DNA of 64,000 nt, taken from Apostichopus japonicus. Taxonomy: Eukaryota; Echinodermata; Holothuroidea; Aspidochirotida; Stichopodidae. Positions 1-30,260 of this stretch are shown here, one piece after another. A program made the position numbers and the translations under genes. The stretch lies in contig NC_092576.1 of the NCBI RefSeq assembly GCF_037975245.1, positions 42,195,111 through 42,259,110 on the forward strand, given 5' to 3'. The notes under the pieces were generated by a model. That model searched no databases. It saw only the letters and a list, made by a program, of their open reading frames with translations, and was not told the DNA's origin. Position 1 is the first letter of the stretch; every line of letters starts with the position of its first letter.

Positions 1-229
1 TTATACTAGGTGAGAAAAACAAAGTGTACACGGCGTAGCACATTTATGAAACTTTTGAACTCCATATGCGGTGTTCACCGATTCTAGGCTCGGGACTCAT
101 AATGTTCCCGACCTGAGGCTTCGGCCCTTCTCGAGTCCCTTAAATTTCGCCTCTGAAAGTGATTATAATGATAAGTCATCATAAGAATGGGGACTCTTAA
201 AACGCACCATATCTGTTAACTTGACACTC

Positions 230-572
230 CTGTCGCAGGTTTAAAGTATTGTTCAAAGCCAAGGCCCTCTCACACGACTTTACAAGTTAACCCTGGTCAT
301 TGGTAACTTGTCAGACCCACACCTAGGTGTGTACAACTCAATCAATCTCTCCTGGGGCACAAAGGTGCACCACGTGTCACCCTGGGAACTCCCATAGGTT
401 GCAGCCACAAACCGGCGCACGCAACCATATTCACAAGTCACCTCGCAAGTCCCCATTTATACACCTGCGTGAAGAGAGGCAATGGAGATTAAGTGCCTTG
501 CCCAAGGTCACGAACCTGTAATCCTTAGATCACAATTCAACTGCCGTAACCACTTGACCACTACGCCCCCAC
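230..572 (-). mobile_element. tRNA-derived SINE
   Basis: Read on the minus strand, the head carries an A-box-like stretch (TAGTGGTCAAGTGG, near 548-565) and a B-box-like GGTTCGTGACC (near 506-516). These are followed by CTTGGGCAAGGCACTTAA, a core widespread in SINEs of marine invertebrates. The 3' limit is not clear; homology to a known element would have to set it. The head matches RNA polymerase III promoter spacing. This is a dispersed repeat, not a functional tRNA gene. Confidence 0.65.
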
Positions 573-3439
573 GATTGTAACTAACGTTTGGCTTGAACGT
601 AGACTTTACAGGCACACCTAAGATATTAACACTAGATACGAGGAACACAGTTGTTGTAAGCTACTGACATGATGGCCTATTGACAATATTAAGCATGTGA
701 CGTTTATCTAAGGAACCGTTTTGGTCATGGCAATATAGTATGTTATCAACATAGAATATTTGTGTCTGCGTGAAACGCGCATGTCTATCACAATCATGCC
801 CTTTGTAATGAATCCAAAATAGTAAGAACTTAACAACTCCTAACCAAGCTGAGTTGTTGTTGCAAGAATAAATATCATAACTTTGGTTAATTCGTTGTTA
901 AAATGACCTATTTTACTTTTCTTCGTCTAAACCGTAGGTGTGAATCTGTTTACAGAAACATTATACAGTTTGTCTTACTTACCTTTTCCATTGTGTTCAT
1001 TTTGTATCTGACAACGAGCATCTGTTGTGATGCACACTTTCCAAAGTTTTAATACTGGTTAAATTAGGAAAGAACTTCTCCTCAAGACACTAATGATCGT
1101 TTTGCCAAACCACATAACACACGATATATATATACCTAAGACACGTATTTCATTTGGTGCTATTGTTATACAGCCTTATATATGCGTGTTTACATAACAT
1201 CATGGTGTTTAAATAACGTTGGACCTTAAACTCCATATCGCACCCTTTATTGCTTAATGAATGCTTATCTGGTGAAGATATCTTAAAGATCATGTATGAC
1301 ATACATCAGACTTATTTCGAGTTAATATCTTTGTTAATACTGTTGTATGGCGTTCTTGCGTTAACGTTTGGTTAGGATACACTCGCAATGATTATAGTAT
1401 GTGTCGAATGTGGTGATCAGTTCACAATGCACTTGTTTATATAAGTTTAGTTGCTTATAATGGCACAATAAAAGGAGATACAGACACTTTGGGGGGAGAG
1501 TCAGTTAGCTAGGTATGTTAAATGTGTCTTCCATTTGTTCAAGTATCTTTTGTAACTTAACTACGTTACTAATCTTGTGGTTACCATAAACGTGACTTGT
1601 GTTTACCCATGCTCCTATCTATTTATTATGTGGTATTGATGTTTGGTTTGAAGAGAAAGTGTATATTGCTCTACCATCCGAGCTACCCAGCTATAGTTGT
1701 TAACGTTAAAAAAATACATATAATATCTAAACGATATCCATGCAGTTTACCTTATTGAAGGAGTCTATCCGTCTTACCGTATAACCTACTCTGTGAATTA
1801 ACGGATGCATTGAAGGTCGTATCGGATTGACACATTAAACTGGAGAGTAGTGCACTGCCAGGCACATATGGGTAACGAAATTTCTTCATCCATAAACTGT
1901 TATTATGTTTTTTTTTTTAACTTATCATGGCGGATTATCAAGAATTTGGAACCAAAATATGATCTTTCAATTTCTTGACAATCTCTTCATTGATCAAAAT
2001 ATGCAACTGAAAGATCCAGCACCTAAGTGAAGTGCAGTGTTTGTTACAAGTAAGCTGAAGTATACCTGCACTTTCATGAATACGGTATATTAGAGTTAGG
2101 CTATTAGTTCATGAAAAACAGCATAGCACAGATGATAACCTAGGCAACCAGAACACCACCACTGTCATAAAAAATGCCCTATTCGCAGAGATACCTTTCC
2201 ACAGAAAATGTATGACAAAGTGTTTTATAATATTTGGTGAAACATCATGCAGGAAGTTCGATTTGATTATTGAATGATGAAATCTACCCCATTGGAGTGA
2301 CGGGAAGGGAACGGGAGGAGGGAGAGAGGGTTTGGAGATGGGGCTAGATGGGTTATCGTCGTCCCATATGGGACGTCTGGCGGGGTGCACAAGAAAATAT
2401 ATTGTCTGCTCAATTACGACGATTTGAACCGCTGAACATTTATAAGTAAATTTCATTCGGCTTATATTCATGACTTGATCTAGCCAAATGAAGGCAGAAA
2501 AATTAATTGTTGGCTTCAGAAAAGGGTAACCAGACAAAAATGATGGTAATAGGAAAGTTTGAAACTTGGTATATGTTGTACAACAAGCGTTATCGGGTTG
2601 TTACTTAATCTTGTTCAAATTGGGAAGGTTCTTTGAGGGGATATGGGATAGAGGGGGGGGGGGTGGCCGATTAGTGGTTCGTAACAGGGTTACGACATCA
2701 CACACAATTTCTGGCAACTTCCATTCATGGAACTTGCTGAAATAAAAATATAAGAGAAGTTTTGTTATGTTACCTGTTGAGCTGATTAAACGCAATTTTG
2801 GGTAAAAGGAAGATTGGCTTATGACACTGGCAGTTGGAGGACATGTTGATTGGTTTTTGAAGTAAAATTTCATCGTATTAACATTTGAGCGGATGTTGGT
2901 CATATTTCATTCTGAGTAGGGTGGCTTCCTGTCAGAGCTACTTCGTCAAAGGACATATTTGACAATGATGCATGACATTATAGTGAAAAATAATCGGGTG
3001 GTTACTCAATGAAACGATCTTGCTCTATTAGGGGTGGGGTGGGGGTGCTTGTCGAAATTTGTGTCTACTGGACGCTTCCAATCACTAAATATTCCTTGTA
3101 TCCCTGCTCCAAAGACATTGAAGGAAGTGTTTTTATATATGGAGTATATATCAATAAGATATCTGTTTAGATGTATCTCAGTATAATTACATTATTATGT
3201 TCCAGAGGAAACTTTTTTATTTGGGATCCATGACAGACACAGCTGACATCAACCATGACTTGGCAATATATTCTACTGTGGTTTGCCATACGCTACCAAG
3301 AATTTTAAATAACCATAAACAGAGTCTGGTTTTATTACAAGCGACCGTGACCAACGTGATAACCTTAATAACATTATTACATAAGAAATATGTCTCTTTT
3401 TAGTTCGTGAACGTAGGAAATTCACGTGAAATGCGACAT
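573..3439. other. intergenic, nothing recognised
   Basis: AT-rich sequence with several G-runs (about 2285-2345, 2652-2664, 3030-3050). Open frames here, up to 142 codons on the minus strand at 2109-2537, have no recognisable domain, no splice context and biased composition caused by the G-runs. I see no gene. Confidence 0.5.
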
Positions 3440-3521
3440 TACATTTCGATAATCAGTTCTTAAATGAGACACAAGCCGACCGGTAGAGTTTGTTGGTTTT
3501 GTAAGTCAAACTTGACTTCCC

Positions 3522-3527
3522 TTTATT
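3522..3527 (-). terminator. candidate poly(A) signal, gene B
   Basis: AATAAA on the minus strand inside CCCTTTATT (plus strand). The hexamer is conserved at the matching place of copy A (30255-30260), about 600 bases beyond the old stop codon. Position and conservation are the only evidence. Confidence 0.3.
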
Positions 3528-4137
3528 CAAACTCTATTGTCCGGACCTTAACTACTTTCGTTATGTTTACTCTTGTTCATTCACCTTCCAAAAGACACAT
3601 GGTACGTTTTTTTCGCCTGCTCAATTATAGTTGTTCATCAAGTGTCCATTATCAAACAAACGACTAGTTTAATGGTAAGACTACTAACTGTAAAAACTAC
3701 AATATTGAACTCTCAAATTTCATATGTAGGAAATATAGTAGCATGATAGAAGTTGAATATTCACTAAAATATCGGACAAAGATTGAGAAACAGTAAACCT
3801 ACTAGATTAAACATGTAAACTAGATGACGACACAGCAACTTGGCCAGGTTAAACTGGGAAAAATGTGACAGTCATACAATCACCACAAAATAAACAAAAT
3901 CATATCAATTAATTCTAAAATTCTAATCATAATTCGGTGTACTAAGTTTAATTTCGATGATTTCGGTAAATGAATGATCAACATCTGTATCATATAATCC
4001 ATACCAATGTGACAACAAACAAGTTTACCAGTCTAAACAAAACTAACTACGCGCATTGGAAATAGTCCGTTCTAGTGTAGTCAAAGAGAAAGCCAAGTCA
4101 ATCCGTCATATTTAGTACGCATCATCTGTTCTGGGAT

Positions 4138-4221
4138 TTACTGAATGCATTCGTCCAAAGAGGTAGCACCAATGTTAACGGTGGTACCTGATGGACACTT
4201 TAAACAAGACATCGCCTTCTT
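4138..4221 (-). pseudogene. remnant of gene B terminal exon 16 (GCC2 half-domain)
   Basis: The minus strand matches the last 28 codons of gene A exon 16, including the CLKCPSGTT core, DECIQ and the TAA stop. Homology stops abruptly at 4221. The next bases align instead to the region about 375 bp farther upstream in A (near 31365), so the first half of the exon and its splice acceptor have been deleted. Without that acceptor this piece can hardly be spliced onto exon 15. Confidence 0.8.
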
Positions 4222-5104
4222 CAGACAGATGTCTCGAAAGAAAAGTTATTTATAGATCTAGTGCATGATGAATTTATTGTAAGACAACGCCATTAATGAC
4301 GGTGTCATATCGAAGATTTACCTGATTAAATAAGACCGTTAGAACGGCGTCCCTATTCGATTTTGTTCGCTTCTGGCAGCCCCATGTGTATGATTGATTT
4401 TGTCATTATGTTGATTTTAGTTATTCTCTGTTATGTGTTAAAAATGAAACAATCACAGATATTTATACACTCATGGGTGTACAGGACACCGTAAAAGACA
4501 ACTTCCATGTACAAATATGTAGGCGGTAGTGCTTGCATTTTATTACCCTCCGTTTCATGTTCAATCAATGTATTACCTACATAACTACGAAAGTTGTGAG
4601 AAAAGAAATCGCCTATTGAGCTTTTTTTTACAACTGCAGACGTTTACTATGTATATAATGAATTCAGTTTATGTAATGGAAAATCTATTGTTGCAGTCGT
4701 TGAATTGTTCTAACCGGTTAAATCTGTAGGTTTGATTAACATCTGATGACTTAAAATTGTTACTTTATGAAAGCATTGGTGATACACATTTCTAAGAATT
4801 GTACAAACAACTTGCATTTTGATGGATATATAAATGCAGATAACAGTGTGACAGCTAAGCAAATATTCCAAATGTTACTTTAATTTTGGAATGAAAAATT
4901 AACAAGTAGATACAAATAGAAAATAAACACTTTTGAATAACAGATTGCCAACGTCGCAAAACATCTGCATATACTACACTCTTTGGAAGATCTGAGGGTT
5001 TAGCTTGTCAAAATGGATTGGATCAATCCAATTCATTTTTAAAATTCGGATATGATCGGGCAAAACCCTTAGAAGGAAAGGAGGGGAAGACGTGCAACAC
5101 TAAC

Positions 5105-21594
<16,490 letters not shown>

Positions 21595-21880
21595 GTTGAC
21601 TTGGAACGGATCAAATGTAGAATAATTGTTTTGAAGGGTGCGTTTGGTTAAAACACTTGTAGCGATCTTATTGTTCTGGTATTTTGATAGAGTTGTTTGC
21701 TGAAAAACTCGGTCGAGGTAATTTTCCTATACATTTAATTGTTACATGGCCACACCTCTTTCAACTCTAAAATTGCAGACCTACTGATTTGAGGACGCCC
21801 TCAAGTAACGTACTAATTACGTAAAAAACAACCTAAAAGGCAACGAATGAAAGTCGACACGTGAAAAATAAGCAGTTCTC

Positions 21881-21902
21881 TTTTTATACTCGGTCAAATT
21901 GG
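21881..21902 (-). promoter_or_regulatory. TATA and CCAAT boxes, gene B promoter
   Basis: The minus strand has CCAAT (21902-21898) then TATAAAAA (21888-21881), about 290 bases before the start codon. A would-be start site near 21855 leaves a 5' UTR of about 260 bases. In copy A the TATA is changed to TATGAAAG (45238-45231) while the CCAAT is kept. Confidence 0.5.
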
Positions 21903-22132
21903 TTAATTGTTCATATTACGTTGGTTGGAATAATAGGACTAGTATAAGCTATGAAAAAAATGGAAAACCACCACCATATGGTTGTATTAATGCACACTGG
22001 CAGTTGACTTTTGTGATGTAGATTACAACAAAATGTCTCATTAGGGTTTCTTTTGATCATTTTGGCATCTTTTTAGGTAATTGGATTGTTCTGTGACGAT
22101 CTGAAATCGAACTTAGATTTAAGGGAAAATAT

Positions 22133-25100
22133 TACCTCCAAACTTGTGCATCAGGATCATGCTTAGTTTAACTTCTCAGATATAACAATTCTTCTTGTTG
22201 GTACTTGAAATAATGACTCAATGCTCCATTTGACCTACTAAAAACGTTAGACCGTTATTTTAATGTAGTTATCATCACAGTAAGTTACACTGTAGTTATT
22301 GTAGGACGCAACAATAAATTATCATCTTACATATCCTATGAATATATTTCAATCATACTGACCATTTACTGTCTTGCTAAATCAAGACTACATCTTGTTT
22401 GAAATAAGACTGCTATCATAGTTGTTTTTAAGCTGGGAACTTTTCTTGCAGAAGTGATTTCACTTTTGCTATTGGTGTTGACTGACAGAATGCTACATAA
22501 CCGCCAACGGTTTTTGCTATGTCGAACAACCTGTTACATGTTATTCGGTGAAGCTATCAAATAACTCTTAATATTCTGCAAAGGGAGCAATTTTCAAGAA
22601 ATTCATTGCATTCAAACAAATCTTCCTTTCGTTTGGATTATACCTACTCCATATAAAAAATTGTAAAGGTTATTTTCAAAATTATCAAATTATAAACACA
22701 AAAGTTGACAATAACATGGCTTAAAATAATACGATGTGGCAGTTGTTTATACAATGTTTTTGCACCATACTAAATGAAAATCAGTTTCGTAGAATTTCGT
22801 CTCATTAACCTATTGCATACTTGAAAGAATACACCGTTAATTACCTTATAGTATCCTGTTTACAATATATCCAATAGCACGAGCAGATTGTCGATACATC
22901 GTTCTAGGAGATACGATACACTTCTAATGGTATGTTTGTTCTGGGTGCGAAGAGAACAACAAAGTGAACATGTATTGACCATTGGTTAACAGCAGTATAT
23001 ATAGATTACTCTGTAGTGTATTAATCTTGGTAGGAAATGCCATTGTACCCACAGGAGCGGCGGGAGGCATGAACTGTTCCCTTCATGGAGCAATAACGTC
23101 ACAATCCCCCTCTTTTTTTTGTATCTTTTTTTTTGGGGGGGGTTCCAAGTTTCCTTAAGTGTAGCTATTATGAAGCTTAGAAAATGCAATTTTCTTCATC
23201 CCAAATTTTCCCGAGCTTTCTTTTCACACCGATTCGGGTAATGATCTCCCTCCCATGCCCCCCCCCCCCACCTGCACCATCGTCACCGATATGAACAACC
23301 TGGCTATTCCTATTAGACTATACTTTACACAGTACTACTACTAGGTCGAGTACAGTAGTATATATTAATTTAGCGCTATATAATTTGTCATTGATTAGTT
23401 GGTTGATGTATTGATTGATTGGAAGGCAATGTCAACCGTTTTGATACTTTCTTTAGATCGATAGTAAGGGAATTATTGCGTCAAACTGGAGTTAGCGGTG
23501 GGGTGGGCGAAGGGGTGACAAAGATAATCAGGAAGCCTACTTGATACATCATCCCGCTGTTTTTTTTTTCTTTTAATTTGCTGCCAAGATATAACAGAGT
23601 AGCATATAAACTGAAATACCGAAGGTGCCCGACTAAAATGAGAAAGCATGCATTTTCTAACTTGAACAAAGGTTTGCCCTATGTAACGCCACAGTGCTGT
23701 TATTGTTGCGCAGAACTGGACCTTAAGTTGTTTGCATGGACCTTAGGTTATTTTCATGGACCTTAAGTTGTTTACATGGACTAAACATTTACATGTATCT
23801 TACATTTGGATATATAGATGTTATATTTGCATGGCCATTGTTTTTACATGGTTCATATATTAATATGTACTTTGTAAAGTAGGTTTACATGAAACATGCA
23901 TTTACATGGGCCAAAGACTGATATAGGCCAAATAATTACACGGACAGTCGATTTACAAAGACCACATATTTAAAAAGGCCGTAGATTTACATTGACCCCA
24001 TAATTAGATGTATCGTGTTTCTATGAGACATCGGGCTTGTATGGGGAAGGTTCTTATGTGGTTTAAAGATTTACATAGGCAGTCAAATAACACGGATCAT
24101 GTATTTTCACGGACAGTCGAGTTATATGAACCACATGTTTACAAAGACTTTATATTTACAAAGCATGGGTCATAAATTTTAATTGACCATATATTTACTC
24201 GTACTTTATATTCACACGTTGTACAGATTCACATGAACCAAAACATTTCTTGTGCCATAAATTTACCTGAATCCTAGATTGATATGAACCGGAAAGTCTA
24301 TATTTTTATGGACTATGGTATTACAAGGAACATTTATTTACATGGAATCGTCAATCTTATATATATACATAAACCGATAGGCACATGTGAGTTAAGGATG
24401 TAGTAAAGGGGTAGTTGATGATCTGCATACTTCCTCCAATGTATAACCACTTATAACATGATGTTGGAAGCTTTATAAAGAATGTTTAAAATGTGTTTTT
24501 TTTATTAATTCTAAAAGCTAAAACTGTAACACGAAAATGCCCTATATTTCCATACACACAATCAAAAGTGTCCTGTATTGACCTTTAAACAAATAGAAAA
24601 TAAAAAATCGATTATCTTATAATGTAACAATGCTAGCATACACATATGTACGCTGCTTCGATTTGACTATTTTAACTTAGGACTCTGGTTGCAACTTACC
24701 CTTTTGCTAATTTTACGATCAGTTTTCTTCCAAACTTTTTGAAACGTAACTTTATACATCTTTGAGTTTAAAACTGTAGGACTGTTAAGCCGACATGACA
24801 CATATATTCACCTGGTCGGTTTATGTATGCATGTATAAGCCTGTATTATAGGTAACCTTTACCCGACAACTACTCAAAGTAACTATACTCTGTAGGCTAC
24901 CTGTTTTGCTAGCCTATTCTTCTTAGTAGACGACTTTGTCAGCGAGAGGGGTTTGGCTTCTGGACACAATAGAGTTTTCATATCCCGGACTTTGTTCGGA
25001 TTTCTTACAAGCTTTAGCCCTTATAATAACCTATATGGTGTGCATAAGTACAAACAATCTTGTTTCCATTTACACGGACAGTCAGTGAGAGACTTTCTTA

Positions 25101-25168
25101 ACATACAAAACAGTATTCTGTACCTTACAAACTCTGGAGTTCTTGATTGTGTTCATGAAAACGTGTTC
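22133..25168. repeat. 3.0-kb tandem duplication, unit 1 (gene B upstream region)
   Basis: Matches 25169-28175 at offsets of 3036 falling to 3009, with very high identity in the distal 2 kb. It starts at the shared TACCTCCAAACTTG about 540 bp upstream of the gene B start codon, so exon 1 is not included. The first 1.1 kb is also shared with the gene A upstream flank (45495-46573). Conserved open frames at 23578-23766 and 24953-25249 have no recognisable domain. Confidence 0.9.
23690..24360. repeat. degenerate short-period array, unit 1
   Basis: Repeated variants of TTTACATGGACC spaced about 20-30 bases apart, all in one orientation, covering about 670 bp. Its copy in the second unit is at 26700-27370. 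The pattern resembles the arms of the foldback elements elsewhere in the window, but there is no inverted partner. Confidence 0.65.
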
Positions 25169-28100
25169 TACCTCCAAACTTGTCCATCAGGATCACGCTT
25201 ACTTGAACTTCTCAGATATAACGATTCTTCTTGTTGGTACTTGAAATAATGACTCAATGCTCCATTTGACCTACTAAAAACGTTAGACCGTTATTTTAAT
25301 GTAGTTATCATCACAGTAAGTTACACTGTAGTTATTGTAGGACGCAACAATAAATTATCATCTTACATATCCTATGAATATATTTCAATCATACTGACCA
25401 TTTACTGTCTTGCTTAATCAAGACTTCATCTTGTTTGAAATAAGACTGATATCATAGTTGTTGCTAAGGTGGGAACTTTTCTTGCAGAAGTGATTTCTCT
25501 TTTGCTATTGGTGTTGACTGACAGAATGGTACATAACAGCTAACGGTTTTTGCTATGTCGAACAACCTGTTACATGTTATTCGGTGAAGATATTAAATAA
25601 ACCTTAATGATCTGCAAAGGAGCAGTTATCCAGGAATATTTCTGCAATCAAAAGAATTAGTATTAATAATTATTTTCAAAATCATCAAATTATTAAAACA
25701 AAAATTCACAATAACATGGCTTAAAATAATACGACGAAGCAGTTGTTTATACAATGTTTTTGCACCATACTAAATGAAAATCAGTTTCGTAGAATTTCGT
25801 CTCATTTACCTATTTCATACTTGAAAGAATACACCGTTTATTACCTTACAGTATCCTGTTTACAAGTTATCCAATAGCACGAACAGATTCGCGATACATC
25901 GTTCTAGGAGATACGATACACTTATAATGGTATGTTGGTTCTGATTGCGAAGAGAACAACAAAGTGAACATGTATTGACCATTGATTAACAGCAGTATAT
26001 ATAGATTACTCTGTAGTGTATTAATCTTGGTAAGAAATGCCATTGTACCCACAGGAGCGGCGGGAGGCATGAACTGTTCCCTTCATGGAGCAATAACGTC
26101 ACATTCTCCCTCTTTTTGTGTTTGTTTGTCTTTTTTTTTTTTTGGGGGGGGGGTTCCAAGTTTCCTTAAGTGTAGCTATTATGAAGCTTAGAAAATGCAA
26201 TTTTCTTCATCCCAAATTTTCCCGAGCTTTCTTTTCACACCGATTCGGGTAATGATCTCCCTCCCATGCCCCCCCCCCCCCACCTGCACCATCGTCACCG
26301 ATATGAACAACCTGGCTATTCCTATTAGACTATACTTTACACAGTACTACTACTAGGTCGAGTACAGTAGTATATATTAATTTAGCGCTATATAAATTGT
26401 CATTGATTAGTTGGTTGATGTATTGATTGATTGAAAGGCAATGTCAACCGTTTTGATACTTTCTTTAGATCGATAGTAAGGGAATTATTGCGTCAAACTG
26501 GAGTTAGCGGTGGGGTGGGCGAAGGGGTGACAAAGATAATCAGGAAGCCTACTTGATACATCATCCCGCTGTTTTTTTTCTTTTAATTTGCTGCCAAGAT
26601 ATAGCAGAGTAGCATATAAACTGAAATGCCGAAGGTGCCCGACTAAAATGAGAAAGCATGCATTTTCTAACTTGAACAAAGGTTTGCCCTATGTAACGCC
26701 ACAGTGCTGTTATTGTTGCGCAGAACTGGACCTTAAGTTGTTTGCATGGACCTTAGGTTATTTTCATGGACCTTAAGTTGTTTACATGGACTATACATTT
26801 ACATGTATCTTACATTTGGATATATAGATGTTATATTTGCATGGCCATTGTTTTTACATGGTTCATATATTAAAATGTACTTTGTAAAGTAGGTTTACAT
26901 GAAACATGCATTTACATGGGCCAAAGACTGATATAGGCCAAATAATTACACGGACAGTCGATTTACAAAGACCACATATTTAAAAAGGCCGTAGATTTAC
27001 ATTGACCCCATAATTAGATGTATCGTGTTTCTATGAGACATCGGGCTTGTATGGGGAAGGTTCTTATGTGGTTTAAAGATTTACATAGGCAGTCAAATAA
27101 CACGGATCATGTATTTTCACGGACAGTCGAGTTATATGAACCACATGTTTACAAAGACTTTATATTTACAAAGCATGGGTCATAAATTTTAATTGACCAT
27201 ATATTTACTCGTACTTTATATTCACACGTTGTACAGATTCACATGAACCAAAACATTTCTTGTGCCATAAATTTACCTGAATCCTAGATTGATATGAACC
27301 GGAAAGTCTATATTTTTATGGACCATGGTATTACAAGGAACATTTATTTACATGGAATCGTCAATCTTAGATATATACATACACCGATAGGCATATGTGA
27401 GTTAAGGATGTAGTAAAGGGGTAGTTGATGATCTGCATACTTCCTCCAATGTATAACCACTTATAACATGATGTTGGAAGCTTTATAAACAATGTTTAAA
27501 ATGTGTTTTTTCATTAATTCTAAAAGCTAAAACTGTAACACGGAAATGCCCTATATTTCCATACACACAATCAAAAGTGTCCTGTATTGACCTTTAAACA
27601 AATAGAAAATAAAAAATCGATTATCTTATAATGTAACAATGCTAGCATACACATATGTACGCTGCTTCGATTTGACTATTTTAACTTAGGACTCTTGTTG
27701 CAACTTACCCTTTTGCTAATTTTACGATCAGTTTTCTTCCAAACTTTTTGAAACGGAACTTAATACATCTTTGAGTTTGAAACTGTAGGACTGTTAAGCC
27801 GACATGACACATATATTCACCTGGTCGGTTTATGTTCGCATGCATAAGCCTGTATTACAGGTAACCTTTACCCGACAACTACTCAAAGTAACTATACTCT
27901 GTAGGCTACCTGTTTTGCTAGCCTATTCTTCTTAGTAGACGACTTTATCAGCGAGAGGGGTTTGGCTTCTGGACACAATAGAGTTTTCATATCCCGGACT
28001 TTGTTCGGATTTCTTGCAAGCTTTAGCCCTTATCATAACCTATTTGGTGTGCATAAGTACAAACAATCTTGTTTCCATTCACACGGACAGTCAGTGAGAG

Positions 28101-28175
28101 ACTTTCTTAATATACAAAACAGTATTCTGTACCTTACAAAGTCTGGAGTTCTGGATTGTGTTCATAAAAACGTTT
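25169..28175. repeat. 3.0-kb tandem duplication, unit 2
   Basis: Second copy of 22133-25168. The junction near 25168 joins the distal end of unit 1 (GTGTTCATGAAAACG) directly to TACCTCCAAACTTG. Unit 2 ends near 28170 where unique sequence and then a CR1-like LINE follow. At several sites near its start (for example GATATCATAG, AAGGTGGG) unit 2 agrees with gene A flank and not with unit 1. Confidence 0.9.
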
Positions 28176-28289
28176 ACTATGTCCATCTCTATATAACCAC
28201 AGGGGAAGTCTCAATTACAAAGTAAGCTCTAAAATGTTCTACCGTCAAGCTGGACATGGCTATGTGTTTCTATCTCTCCGCATTTAATT

Positions 28290-29790
28290 ATGTCTATCCT
28301 TGCTCCGGGTCCCGTACATTATGTGCCAAAGTATTCATGTGTACACTGTCGAAACGCTGTTTGCTCAAATAGTCGTACAATATCCTGTGCCACGTGTGCA
28401 AATTGGGTAGCCTACATGTCACGTATTCTACAATTTAATTGAACCATTATGAAATTACGTCAACTCTGGAGAGGAATTTACTTTCTTTAAGTGATAAATG
28501 CTTGTGGCCGACTTTTCTCTTTGCTCAATTTCAACTTCAAGATGAAGGGTCTTACACGTCTTAATCTGGACCCAATGAGGACCCTTCTGCGGATCTTTCT
28601 ATTTTTTTAATATTTGAAACGCAGGGCAAGCATTTTCTTCGTTTAAACTTCCGTAGCCTGATACCCCATTTGGAGGAATTGAAGCTTATAACATATGTCT
28701 GTATTGTTGCCTTAAAAGGAATCTCAGAAACATGGTTAGACGATTCGGCATTTGATAATGAAGTCTTGATTCCTAATTATGCAATTCTTAGATGTGACAG
28801 AAATAGGAATGGCGATGGTGCGTACATGTTGTATACGTTATGATATTCAATCCTTGACTGGATCTTCATGAGGATGGAATTAAAATGGTATGGGCTGACA
28901 GATCAATAAAACATCATTTTCCTTTAGTCGTCTTCCAAAATATGTTCAATGATGCTAATTGGTACGAGGTGTTATACTGTGAAGCTTGGACTCAGCTTAA
29001 AATGTGTTTTGTTTCTGTTAATTTTGGATAAAGTTGCCCTAACAAAGGAAACTTGTATTAAACAAAGGTCTGAACCACGGATCAATATAGAAATACTGGA
29101 CATGATTAGATTGCGTGACTACAACTTGATTTAGATTTGAAATAACACAACTGACTTTTATTTGTCTAGTTTTCGTCAGCTGATAAACAAAACCCACACA
29201 CTTATCCGTAAGGCCAAAGCTGATTACTTTCATAATACAATTTAGGTGCAAGAAAACTCCCCAAAGGAGATTTCAAAAGAGATTAAAAAAGGTAAATACT
29301 AGATTAAAATGTGTGTAGAGAAAAAAAAAACTGCATTGATATTAATTTGAAATGGTTGTTTTCCAACTCATTGCTTGTCTGAATTTTATTACGTTTGTCC
29401 GAACACGTTATACGTTTTGTGTTGGATCGACATCCTCGCACTTCATTTAAATCTTTGCATTTTCCTAAGATCAATTGTCTACCGATTGAACGAGTTTCAC
29501 AATAAGAGTTAAATCACATGTACAGGATTCTTAATGGGTTGTCTCCCAAGTACCATCTGTTCTTCCTATTAATCATCATTTAAATACTATATCTAGTCTT
29601 TCATCTGTTTTTGTTATATATATTCTACACATTCTGGTGCTAAACCATTTCAATTAGATTAGTTGTATTTTTTGGAACTGAATACCTGCCAAATTTCAGA
29701 CGTCTATTAATTTTAATATCTTTAAATTAGTAATTTAAAAATAAATTATTACTAAAATTTAATGAAGCATAGAGCTCTTTATCTATGTAT
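28290..29790 (+). mobile_element. CR1-like LINE lacking its reverse transcriptase
   Basis: The plus strand shows in order: a Cys-rich PHD-like finger (YSCVHCRNAV...SCATCANW, 28318-28420), the linker WPTFLFAQFQLQDEG (28506-28550), and an AP-endonuclease region ISETWLDDSAFDNEVLIPNY then LRCDRNRNGDG (28718-28820). Next come the pre-RT stretch ILDMIRLRDY and IRKAKADYFHNTI (29090-29245). Then, without RT motifs, the CR1-type C-end follows: INCLPIER, YRILNGLSPKYH (29470-29570) and FWN-IPAKFQTSINF (29670-29725). So the RT was lost by internal deletion near 29300. Frameshifts and stops are present. Confidence 0.75.
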
Positions 29791-30254
29791 TTCTATATTT
29801 ATCGTTGCTCAGTTTTCGGATGTTTTGTTTATGAAGAATTGTTTATGTTTATAGGTATCACAGTGGAAATAAGTCTGCTTGTCAGACTTTTCTGTGTTAT
29901 TCCTGCATTTTGTTTTGTTCCAATTCTTTATATACATGTTCTACATTGTTTTCCTTGTTTTGAATGTTGTGCGTGTGTTATAAAAAAGAAACAAAAGTCT
30001 ACACAGGCATAAGTGTGATAAACATATCAGCTATTACGGCAACACTAAACATAATCTTATCATAAGTCTACCAGTATTAAGTTGATTTGAAGATGTGAAA
30101 TTCTTGTAAGTGCGATGTTTGACAAAAGAGGTGTACAAATCGTAACCTGGATATGCTGATTAACCGTAAAATCAGCCAAAAAGCCATTAAAAGTAACCAT
30201 CGTTACATGAGACAAAATGAGACACAAGCCGGGGAGTGTATAACTTTCCTTCCC

Positions 30255-30260
30255 TTTATT
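30255..30260 (-). terminator. candidate poly(A) signal, gene A
   Basis: AATAAA on the minus strand about 650 bases beyond the stop codon, conserved in copy B at 3522-3527. Nothing closer to the stop fits the hexamer. Confidence 0.3.

Noticed and set aside
2109-2537. 142-codon minus-strand frame
   Set aside because: Composition follows G-runs on the plus strand; no domain, no conserved partner.
23578-26776. Frames repeated in both 3-kb units (62 and about 90 codons)
   Set aside because: They are repeated because the DNA is duplicated. The second pair ends differently in the two units, and no domain is recognisable.
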